Assembly: GCA_945983195.1 (NCBI GenBank)
Contig: CAMFSS010000172.1
Location: 1 to 5,417, forward strand
DNA from: an uncultured Prevotellaceae bacterium
Lineage (GTDB): Bacteria > Bacteroidota > Bacteroidia > Bacteroidales > Muribaculaceae
Reading direction: 5' to 3'
Length of the DNA: 5,417 bases
This document shows, piece after piece, positions 1 through 5,369 of this stretch. The position numbers and the translations under genes were made by a program. The notes beneath the pieces were generated by a model that was not told where the DNA came from, did not search any database, and saw nothing but the letters and a program-made list of their open reading frames with translations. The first letter of the stretch is position 1. The number at the start of each line of letters is the position of its first letter.

Positions 1-331
1 CCCGCCCAGCTACTGCCAAAGCCCAAACCAACCCACCCCACGACACTTCCACATCTTTTGGCCTCTCGGCGGCAGGAATTACCACCACATTCTCACCCAC
101 AAGGGTTGTTCCGTCGAAAGTGTAGGCGTTGTCGGCACCTTTGAGGACAATCTGCACCTTGCATTCGCCTCCGGCATTGTCGTTGAGGGTGTAATGAACG
201 GTGATTTTAGAAGCATCGGGGCTGACATCAGCCTTCAGTCCGTAAGCGTAAGGATTGAGGGCGTTTGCTGCGCTCGGCATACCTAAAATGCACATCAGCG
301 CCAATAATGCGCTCAGTAATCTTCGTTTCAT
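1..331 (-). CDS. Exported protein of unknown function, N-terminal part (cut by window edge)
   Basis: The ATG at 331-329 opens a frame with no stop for 110 codons to the left edge. Residues 1-24 look like a Sec signal peptide: MKRR, a hydrophobic core (LLSALLALMCILG), then a probable cleavage after A-N-A, leaving a mature start LNPYAYGLKADV. Cys14 lies inside the hydrophobic core, so I do not read it as a lipobox. The mature part alternates short hydrophobic and polar stretches (KITVHYTLND, CKVQIVLKG, ENVVVIPA), suggesting a beta-sandwich or Ig-like domain; this is inference. Such N-terminal domains occur in large exported Bacteroidales proteins, but the rest of this one is outside the window and I cannot name it. 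The leader is A/T-rich with no Shine-Dalgarno sequence. Transcription diverges from valS, probably from the promoter at 448-478. The reading frame and signal peptide are convincing; the function is unknown. Confidence 0.75.
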   Translation of the reverse strand, partial: MKRRLLSALLALMCILGMPSAANALNPYAYGLKADVSPDASKITVHYTLNDNAGGECKVQIVLKGADNAYTFDGTTLVGENVVVIPAAERPKDVEVSWGGLVWALAVAGR

Positions 332-447
332 GCTAATAATAGGTTTAGTTAATAATTAATTGGTTGATTTTAAGAAAAATAATTGCTTTAATAGATCTCT
401 GGGGCAGGGTCGGCTCATAACGGGCAAATCTGCCGCACTAAATTGCC

Positions 448-478
448 CAAAGTTACGAATAAATATTCAAAACAACAA
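448..478 (-). promoter_or_regulatory. Probable Bacteroidetes-type promoter for the exported-protein gene
   Basis: Read on the minus strand, TAACTTTG (455-448) matches the Bacteroidetes -7 consensus TAnnTTTG. A TTG (478-476) lies 20 bp upstream, as expected for the -33 box. The predicted start of transcription is near 441, giving a leader of about 110 nt before the ATG at 331. The motif is seen directly; its activity is inferred. Confidence 0.6.
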
Positions 479-633
479 CACTTTGCCCCATTATTTTCAC
501 CACAAAAAATCCAATTCCATTCCAATAAGAAGTGCACACGTCCTGACCCGCTCTTTCCGCGTTTGTCAACTCCCCCCACATTCACTTTCGCACCCCATTC
601 GGCATAACAAAAATGAAAAACGAGGTTTTTCTT

Positions 634-663
634 TTTGATTCTGCCTCATTTGTTGTAACTTTG
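634..663 (+). promoter_or_regulatory. Probable distal promoter (P1) of valS
   Basis: TTTG at 634-637, an 18-bp spacer and TAACTTTG at 656-663 match the Bacteroidetes -33/-7 promoter pattern. The predicted transcription start is near 670, giving a valS leader of about 117 nt. That leader would contain the inverted repeat at 685-717 and the whole of the second promoter. Confidence 0.6.
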
Positions 664-684
664 AATAAGTTACGGCTGCACTCG

Positions 685-717
685 GGAAAAACATTCAAGC
701 AAGCTTGTTGTTTTTCC
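685..717 (+). repeat. Inverted repeat (hairpin) between the two valS promoters
   Basis: GGAAAAACA (685-693) is exactly complementary to TGTTTTTCC (709-717). Inside it, CAAGC (696-700) pairs with GCTTG (703-707), leaving a 2-nt tip and a small 2x1 internal loop, 14 possible pairs in all. The tip pair next to a 2-nt loop would probably open. In RNA started at P1 the hairpin would lie about 15 nt from the 5' end. In DNA its right arm overlaps the -33 TTG (708-710) of P2. It could be an operator, an RNA stability element or a weak attenuator; the sequence does not decide. Confidence 0.7.
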
Positions 718-737
718 ACTCATTTGTTGTAACTTTG
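708..737 (+). promoter_or_regulatory. Probable proximal promoter (P2) of valS
   Basis: TTG at 708-710, a 19-bp spacer and TAACTTTG at 730-737 give the expected Bacteroidetes promoter spacing. Transcription would start near 743, leaving a short leader of about 43 nt. The spacing is as good as or better than P1, so P2 may be the main promoter. Confidence 0.65.
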
Positions 738-786
738 CAAATTGAATTGTAATTGAGAGTAATAATCACAAAAAAACGATATCGCA

Positions 787-3486
787 ATGAATGAATTAGC
801 TACCAAATACGACCCATCAGAGGTTGAAGACAAATGGTACAAATATTGGGAGGAGCACAATCTCTTCCGCTCGGTGCCTGATGCACGTGAGCCTTACACT
901 ATAGTGATTCCGCCGCCAAATGTGACCGGCGTGCTCCACATGGGGCACATGCTCAACAACACTATTCAGGATATTCTCATTCGCCGTGCTCGCCTTGAGG
1001 GCAAGAACGCTCTGTGGGTGCCCGGAACTGACCACGCTTCTATCGCTACTGAGGCTAAGGTGGTGAACCGCCTTGCCGAGCAGGGAATCAAGAAGCGCGA
1101 CCTCTCGCGCGATGAGTTCTTGAAGTATGCCTGGGACTGGACACATGAGCATGGCGGCATAATCTTGAAGCAGCTTCGCCGCCTCGGCGCTTCGTGCGAC
1201 TGGAGCCGCACGGCTTTCACAATGGACGAGAAACGTTCGGAAAGCGTGCTGAAGGTGTTCTGCGACCTCTACGACAAGGGCTTGATTTATCGCGGCCTGC
1301 GCATGGTCAACTGGGATCCGAAGGCGCAGACGGTGCTATCGACCGAGGAAGTTATCTATCGCGACGAGAAATCGAAGCTGTATCACCTGAAATACTACGT
1401 TGCCGATGCCGATGTGAATCCCGTGGTACCCACCGGCGAGGAGGGTGAAGTGCTGCACAAGGACGAGAAAGGATATTATGCCATCGTTGCAACTACACGC
1501 CCCGAGACCATCATGGGCGACACTGCAATGTGTATCAACCCTAAGGACGTGAAGAACCAGTGGCTGAAGGGGCACAAGGTGACGGTGCCGCTCGTTGGCC
1601 GCGTGGTGCCTGTGATTGAGGACCGCTACGTCGACATTGAGTTTGGTACGGGCTGCTTGAAGGTGACTCCGGCTCACGATGTTAACGACTATGCTCTCGG
1701 CAAGACCCACAATCTTGAGACTATCGACATTTTCAACCCCGACGGTACTCTCTCGGAGGCTGCCGGACTCTATGTGGGCATGGACCGCATGGAGGTGCGC
1801 AAGCAGATTGCCAAAGACCTCACCGATGCCGGACTGATGGATCACATCGAGGACTACGAGAACAAGGTGGGATACTCCGAGCGCAATCAGGACACTGCCG
1901 TGGAGCCTCGCCTCTGCAAGCAGTGGTTCCTCTCGATGAAGCACTTTGCCGACATTGCCCTTCCGCCGGTGCTCAATGGCGAAATCAAGTTCTATCCGAG
2001 CAAATATGTGACTACCTATCGCAACTGGCTGGAGAACATTCAGGATTGGTGCATCTCGCGCCAGCTTTGGTGGGGTCATCGCATTCCGGCATACTTCCTG
2101 CCCACTGCCGAGGGTGAGGAGGAGAAATTTGTAGTAGCTCTCACTGCCGAGGAGGCTCTTGAGAAGGCTCGCAAGATTGCCGGATTCGAGAACATCACTG
2201 CCGATCAGCTTACTCGCGATGAGGACGCTCTCGACACTTGGTTCTCGTCGTGGCTGTGGCCTGTTTCGCTCTTCGACGGCATCAACACTCCCGGCAACGA
2301 GGAGATCAAATACTACTATCCTACATGCGACCTCGTCACCGGTCCGGATATCATCTTCTTCTGGGTGGCTCGCATGATTATGGCTGGTGAGGAATATATG
2401 CACGATGTGCCTTTCCGCAACGTATATTTCACCGGTATTGTCCGCGATGAAATTGGCCGCAAGATGTCGAAGTCGCTCGGCAATTCGCCCGACCCGATTG
2501 AGCTTATCGAGAAGTATGGTGCCGACGGCGTGCGCATGGGTATGCTTCTTGCCGCTCCTGCCGGAAACGACATTCTCTTCAAGGAGGACCTTTGTGAACA
2601 GGGACGCAACTTCAACAACAAGATTTGGAATGCCTTCCGCCTCGTGAAAGGCTGGGAGGTTGCCGACATTGAGCAGCCCGAATATGCACGCGTGGCGGTG
2701 AAGTGGTTTGAGAGTACTCTCAATGCCACTCTTGCCGAGGTGAAAGACCTCTTTGGCAAGTTCCGTCTGTCGGAGGCTCTTATGGCTGTGTATAAGCTCT
2801 TCTGGGACGAGTTCTCATCGTGGTATCTCGAAATGGTGAAGCCGGCTTATCAGAAGCCTATCGACCGCACCACCTACGAGGCAACACTCACCTATTTCGA
2901 TGCACTGCTGCGCCTGCTCCACCCGTTCATGCCATTCATCACCGAGGAGCTGTGGCAGCACATCAGTGAGCGTAAGGAGGGCGAAAGCATCATGCATGCC
3001 CTTATGCCCGAGGCTGGAACTGCCGATGAGGCTGTGCTCCGCGCAATGAGCGAGGCAAAGGAGATTGTGGCAGGTGTGCGCACTGTACGCTTGCAGAAGA
3101 ATATCGCCAACAAGAACGCACTCGCGCTGCAAGTGATTGGCAAATTCGAGAATCCTTTCGGAGCAGTAGTGGCAAAGCTCGCCAATCTCGAATCAATCGA
3201 CTGTGTGGAAGCAAAAGATGCTACTGCGGCTGCATTCCTTGTAGGAACCACTGAGTATGCTGTGCCTCTTGGCAACAACATCAATGTGGAGGAGGAGCTG
3301 AAGAAGCTCGAAGCCGACTTGAAGTATTACGAAGGCTTCAAGCTCTCAATCGAGAAAAAGCTCAGCAACGAACGTTTCGTGAGCAAGGCTCCCGAGGCTG
3401 TAGTGGCAGGCGAGCGCAAGAAGCTTGCTGATGCCGAGAGCAAAATTGCCACCCTCCGCGACAGCATTGCCGCCCTCAGCAAGTAA
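787..3486 (+). CDS. valS: Valyl-tRNA synthetase
   Basis: Cytoplasmic class I aminoacyl-tRNA synthetase that charges tRNA-Val with valine using ATP and edits mischarged threonine. The 899-residue protein is complete. The start MNELATKYDPSEVEDKWYKYW is the usual family N-terminus. Visible landmarks are the HIGH motif as HMGH (51-54) after PPPNVTG; the TDHASIATE block (81-89); the CP1 editing domain at about 200-370, with TTRPET (236-241) and TPAHDVND (294-301); WWGHRIP (428-434); ALDTWFSSWLWP (481-492); and KMSKS (559-563). An anticodon-binding helical domain follows at about 635-780 (HPFMPFITEELW at 712-723). The C-terminal coiled coil at about 833-897 is the ValRS tRNA-binding arm, rich in Glu and Lys. 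Length fits bacterial ValRS, and nothing appears broken. It is transcribed alone, from two probable promoters, and ends at a strong terminator. No Shine-Dalgarno sequence is visible, as is usual in Bacteroidetes. Confidence 0.98.
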   Translation: MNELATKYDPSEVEDKWYKYWEEHNLFRSVPDAREPYTIVIPPPNVTGVLHMGHMLNNTIQDILIRRARLEGKNALWVPGTDHASIATEAKVVNRLAEQGIKKRDLSRDEFLKYAWDWTHEHGGIILKQLRRLGASCDWSRTAFTMDEKRSESVLKVFCDLYDKGLIYRGLRMVNWDPKAQTVLSTEEVIYRDEKSKLYHLKYYVADADVNPVVPTGEEGEVLHKDEKGYYAIVATTRPETIMGDTAMCINPKDVKNQWLKGHKVTVPLVGRVVPVIEDRYVDIEFGTGCLKVTPAHDVNDYALGKTHNLETIDIFNPDGTLSEAAGLYVGMDRMEVRKQIAKDLTDAGLMDHIEDYENKVGYSERNQDTAVEPRLCKQWFLSMKHFADIALPPVLNGEIKFYPSKYVTTYRNWLENIQDWCISRQLWWGHRIPAYFLPTAEGEEEKFVVALTAEEALEKARKIAGFENITADQLTRDEDALDTWFSSWLWPVSLFDGINTPGNEEIKYYYPTCDLVTGPDIIFFWVARMIMAGEEYMHDVPFRNVYFTGIVRDEIGRKMSKSLGNSPDPIELIEKYGADGVRMGMLLAAPAGNDILFKEDLCEQGRNFNNKIWNAFRLVKGWEVADIEQPEYARVAVKWFESTLNATLAEVKDLFGKFRLSEALMAVYKLFWDEFSSWYLEMVKPAYQKPIDRTTYEATLTYFDALLRLLHPFMPFITEELWQHISERKEGESIMHALMPEAGTADEAVLRAMSEAKEIVAGVRTVRLQKNIANKNALALQVIGKFENPFGAVVAKLANLESIDCVEAKDATAAAFLVGTTEYAVPLGNNINVEEELKKLEADLKYYEGFKLSIEKKLSNERFVSKAPEAVVAGERKKLADAESKIATLRDSIAALSK

Positions 3487-3507
3487 CACATCATATTTTG
3501 CTATAGC

Positions 3508-3556
3508 ACGATGGCGTATCCCACCCCAACAGGTCGGATACGCCATCGTCCTTTTT
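3508..3556 (+). terminator. Intrinsic terminator of valS
   Basis: ACGATGGCGTATCC (3508-3521) is perfectly complementary to GGATACGCCATCGT (3536-3549), a 14-bp stem. ACC/GGT (3523-3525/3532-3534) can pair further inside the loop. A run of five T follows at 3552-3556. It lies 21 bp after the valS stop. The convergent ATPase gene ends at 3576, so its transcript would also meet this hairpin, but no T run follows the stem on that strand; any stop there would be weaker. Confidence 0.9.
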
Positions 3557-3575
3557 CCATCCCCCCAACACAAAC

Positions 3576-4895
3576 TCACAGCGATTGATGATACGTCAAC
3601 AGCCACTTCCAAGCCGGAGTGACGGATATATGATAACCGTCGTGTACTATGGTGCGTTCTTCATCTGTTGTGATAATGGTGAGTTTGTTGCAGCCGGTTG
3701 CAGCACTTGCCTCGGTCAATCCCTTTACTTCGCGTGACAATGTTTTGGCATCGGTTAGGCTCCACGACACTTGAAACAATTCAATGACACTGTCGTGACG
3801 TTGTAGCACGAAATCGCACTCTGCAATTCCGCTGTAGTACGACAGCTTGTCGCAAGGCAACAAATTGCGAGTCAGATGCAGCATTACCACATTTTCAAGG
3901 CTTTTCCCTAAATCATTGCTCTGAGGCAGCAACACTGCATTTCGCAAGCCATTATCGATGCAATAGTATTTCTGCAAAGAATTGTTCTCCTTTATAAGCG
4001 AGCGTGTGTACTTAGGCAAACGAATGAACATAAAAATATTACAAGCATAATCTGCCCAAAGATAAAGTTCGTTTTTGCTTATCTTCACTCCCTGCGATTT
4101 CAAGTCGTTGTAGATAGCATTAATCGACGTTGGTTTGGATAGATTGTCCATTATAAGCTTTATGAAATAGCGTAGCACACCGATGTTGGTCACCGAGTAG
4201 TGCTCGGCAAGGTCTTTCAGAATCATTGTGTCAAAATAGCTTTGCAGCATTTTGAATTGCTCGATTTGCGAAGTGGAAAGCACTATCTCTGGAAAGGCAC
4301 TTGCACTATTGTATTCATTGTAGGCAACGCGTAGTCGGGCTATGTCTGATTCAAGCACGGGACTTGTGTTGATGCCCTTAAACCGACAATATTCGCTGAA
4401 CGACAGAGGATATACCGGATATTCAAGAGGATAGCCACGAAGCGCGGATTTCAGCTCAGATGACAACATAGTTGCATTACTTCCGCACACATAAATATTC
4501 TTGCAATAGCTTTTATACACACGAAGTACGAAAAATTCCCAACCATCAATTAGCTGTATTTCATCAAAAAACATATAGACATCGCAGATCTTTATATCAG
4601 GGAACATTTCCATATAGGCTGCGATTACTATATCGAGATTGTCAGCCGAGAGGTTGCGTAAACGCTCATCGTCGAAACCAATCCACAAAATTCTGCGTCG
4701 GTCAATGCCATTATTCACCAGGCTGTTAATGGCAATTTCCATCATTGTGGATTTTCCACAACGCCTGACACCGGGTACAGTTATGATTTTTGCTATATTG
4801 ATAGGCAATTCTTCATCGCGAGGGTACACTTTGAATGGTATTTCCTGCTGCTTCAGTGCAATAAGCGATTTTACTACATCTTTCGTCATAATCAT
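3576..4895 (-). CDS. AAA_14/DUF4143-type ATPase
   Basis: A P-loop ATPase of the AAA_14 plus DUF4143 family, common in multiple copies in Bacteroidetes and of unsettled cellular role. With the start at 4895 it has 439 residues. Walker A is GVRRCGKST (42-50), the family's GxRRxGKST form. Walker B is VYMFFDEIQ (106-114, Asp111 and Glu112). A sensor-1-like CGSNATMLSSEL follows (about 137-148), then YPVYPLSFSEY (159-169), characteristic of this family. From about 223 to 385 comes the DUF4143 region with a PD-(D/E)XK-nuclease-like pattern: GKSLEN (Glu334), ECDFVL (Asp361) and IELFQVSW (Glu372, with Gln375 where active nucleases have Lys). Nuclease activity is therefore doubtful. The frame stays open to 5021, but those extra residues lie upstream of the promoter. 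The ATG at 4895 is the first in the predicted transcript; 4889 is an alternative. The gene is visibly more AT-rich than valS, suggesting acquisition. No partner gene is adjacent. Confidence 0.9.
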   Translation of the reverse strand: MIMTKDVVKSLIALKQQEIPFKVYPRDEELPINIAKIITVPGVRRCGKSTMMEIAINSLVNNGIDRRRILWIGFDDERLRNLSADNLDIVIAAYMEMFPDIKICDVYMFFDEIQLIDGWEFFVLRVYKSYCKNIYVCGSNATMLSSELKSALRGYPLEYPVYPLSFSEYCRFKGINTSPVLESDIARLRVAYNEYNSASAFPEIVLSTSQIEQFKMLQSYFDTMILKDLAEHYSVTNIGVLRYFIKLIMDNLSKPTSINAIYNDLKSQGVKISKNELYLWADYACNIFMFIRLPKYTRSLIKENNSLQKYYCIDNGLRNAVLLPQSNDLGKSLENVVMLHLTRNLLPCDKLSYYSGIAECDFVLQRHDSVIELFQVSWSLTDAKTLSREVKGLTEASAATGCNKLTIITTDEERTIVHDGYHISVTPAWKWLLTYHQSL

Positions 4896-4967
4896 TATAT
4901 TCAATAGAGAATTATATATAATAATGGATTGCACCACTCTTAAAAAGCTGAGTGTTAGTTCCAATGG

Positions 4968-4997
4968 CAAAGTTACAAAAAAGTTTCCTAAAATAAA
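4968..4997 (-). promoter_or_regulatory. Probable promoter of the ATPase gene, with a poor -33 box
   Basis: On the minus strand TAACTTTG (4975-4968) matches the Bacteroidetes -7 consensus. At the expected -33 distance the strand reads TTT (4997-4995) rather than TTG, so that box is weak and lies inside the inverted repeat 4978-5008. Transcription would start near 4961, with a leader of about 66 nt before the ATG at 4895. A strong -7 with a weak -33 next to a repeat array hints at control by a DNA-binding protein; this is inference. Confidence 0.55.
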
Positions 4998-5008
4998 GGA
5001 AACTTTTT
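4978..5008. repeat. 12-bp inverted repeat upstream of the ATPase -7 box
   Basis: AAAAAGTTTCCT (4978-4989) is the exact reverse complement of AGGAAACTTTTT (4997-5008), with a 7-bp centre. The right arm includes most of the first copy of the 32-bp-period motif; the left arm is a reversed partial copy. It starts 2 bp upstream of the -7 box. The two-fold symmetry fits a dimeric regulator's operator. Confidence 0.85.
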
Positions 5009-5070
5009 GCAAATATTTCATCGTAGAAAGGAAACTTTCTTTGATTCTTTCCTTGTAGAAAGGAAACTTT
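4995..5070. repeat. Three copies of AAAGGAAACTTT at exact 32-bp period
   Basis: AAAGGAAACTTT occurs at 4995-5006, 5027-5038 and 5059-5070, so both steps are exactly 32 bp. Identity extends leftward between copies two and three: GTAG precedes both cores, and TTTC stands 11 bp before each core in all three (4984, 5016, 5048). Each unit therefore has a TTTC...GAAA inverted character. About three helical turns separate the copies, placing them on one face of the DNA. The array lies upstream of the ATPase promoter and about 160 bp from the SRP RNA promoter, so I assign it to the ATPase. It could be an operator array or iteron-like sites. Confidence 0.88.
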
Positions 5071-5175
5071 TGCCGCTATGTCTGTGTAAGATTGTCTGCA
5101 TTTCACCCAAGGGCACTCCGAATCGGTGAGTACCTAATGTTTTGAGGCAAAAAAATGCTGCTTGTAGACTGCTGA

Positions 5176-5240
5176 CTGACAAATGTTTATGATTTGTCAT
5201 GAATGGCAGGGAGGAAAAATGTTGCGGAAAAGTTTGTCAG
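5176..5240. repeat. TTTGTCA elements, including an 8-bp inverted repeat
   Basis: TGACAAAT (5177-5184) and ATTTGTCA (5192-5199) form an 8-bp inverted repeat with a 7-bp centre. The same heptamer returns as TTTGTCA at 5233-5239, where its TTTG is the -33 box of the SRP RNA promoter. CTGACAAA (5176-5183) is the exact complement of TTTGTCAG (5233-5240). No T run follows the hairpin, so it does not look like a terminator. A regulator site is possible; chance is also possible for motifs this short. Confidence 0.5.
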
Positions 5241-5263
5241 TTCGGGGAAAATGCGTACCTTTG
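5233..5263 (+). promoter_or_regulatory. Probable promoter of the SRP RNA and tRNA-Thr genes
   Basis: TTTG at 5233-5236, a 19-bp spacer and TACCTTTG at 5256-5263 give a full match to the Bacteroidetes -33/-7 pattern. The expected start about 5-7 nt downstream falls at 5268-5270, exactly where the SRP RNA's terminal stem begins (5269). This agreement supports both calls. Confidence 0.8.
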
Positions 5264-5268
5264 CAGCC

Positions 5269-5366
5269 GGGTAAGTCCTACACGACCAGCTCCCTGTCAA
5301 CTCCCCCAGGTCTTGACCGAAGCAAGGGTAGCAGGTTGTAGCGGTGCGATGTAGCAAGCTTGCCCA
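5269..5366 (+). ncRNA. ffs: Signal recognition particle RNA, small bacterial type (4.5S RNA)
   Basis: RNA of the signal recognition particle, which with Ffh recognises signal sequences on ribosomes and docks at FtsY. The Ffh-binding helix 8 shows the conserved symmetric loop as CAGG (5307-5310) facing AGCA (5321-5324), flanked by CCC/GGG (5304-5306/5326-5328) and separated by the usual 10 nt. The rest folds as one long hairpin: GGGTAAG/CTTGCCC (5269-5275/5359-5365, one wobble pair), CTACA/TGTAG (5278-5282/5350-5354), CG/CG, ACC/GGT (5285-5287/5343-5345) and CAAC/GTTG (5298-5301/5335-5338). The tip carries UGAC (5314-5317), a URRC-type tetraloop rather than GGAA. No Alu domain is present, as in the small type. 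The 3' end is uncertain by a few bases because tRNA-Thr begins at 5370. Confidence 0.9.
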
Positions 5367-5369
5367 TCT

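Larger units (their letters stand above)
645..737 (+). repeat. 19-bp direct repeat covering both valS -7 boxes
   Basis: CTCATTTGTTGTAACTTTG occurs at 645-663 and again, identically, at 719-737, a distance of 74 bp. Each copy ends with the -7 box TAACTTTG, so the conserved block extends 11 bp upstream into the promoter spacer. The bases outside the block differ. This may be a local duplication of a promoter, or a shared regulator site preserved in both. Confidence 0.85.
332..786. other. Divergent intergenic regulatory region between the exported-protein gene and valS
   Basis: This 455-bp stretch has no convincing gene. It holds one minus-strand promoter for the exported protein, two tandem plus-strand promoters for valS, a 19-bp direct repeat and a hairpin, each listed separately. 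Base composition is lower in GC than valS. Between about 480 and 630 I see no recognisable element. Confidence 0.7.
4896..5268. other. Divergent intergenic region between the ATPase and SRP RNA genes
   Basis: About 370 bp with no convincing protein gene. From left to right it holds the ATPase leader (4896-4967), its -7 box, an inverted repeat, three copies of a 12-bp motif at 32-bp period, a stretch from 5071 to 5175 where I see nothing clear, the TTTGTCA elements and the SRP RNA promoter. Short frames here fall across the repeats and do not look coding. Confidence 0.7.

Noticed and set aside
360..638. Open frame of 92 codons on the plus strand in the divergent intergenic region
   Set aside because: It overlaps the minus-strand promoter and reaches into valS P1, its composition is low-complexity and basic, and it shows no recognisable domain.
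670..786. T-box or other riboswitch in the valS leader
   Set aside because: No T-box consensus or specifier loop is seen, T-boxes are typical of Firmicutes and Actinobacteria, and the leader holds only one simple hairpin.
1336..2403. Long antisense frame (355 codons) inside valS
   Set aside because: The opposite strand encodes ValRS with all family motifs across this stretch; the antisense frame is a by-product of valS codon usage, and its His/Val/Leu-rich translation has no domain signature.
4896..5021. N-terminal extension of the ATPase to the ATG at 5021
   Set aside because: The extension would be encoded by the palindrome, the -7 box and the AT-rich leader, and lies mostly upstream of the predicted transcription start. 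The family's N-terminus fits a start at 4895 or 4889.
4639..5058. Plus-strand frame of 139 codons antisense to the ATPase start
   Set aside because: It is antisense to the Walker A region, runs through the promoter and repeats, and shows no domain.
4984..5070. 32-bp-period repeats as a CRISPR array
   Set aside because: The conserved core is only 12 bp and the total period 32 bp, too short for a repeat plus spacer; no cas gene is present.
5114..5130. Small imperfect palindrome around CCGAATCGG
   Set aside because: Short arms with an unpaired GT and no link to a promoter or gene end; likely chance.
4912..5200. Small minus-strand frames (64 and 60 codons) upstream of the ATPase
   Set aside because: Their apparent repeated peptides (VSFL, KFPF, KSFL) are just translations of the 32-bp-period DNA repeat, whose period is not a multiple of three.
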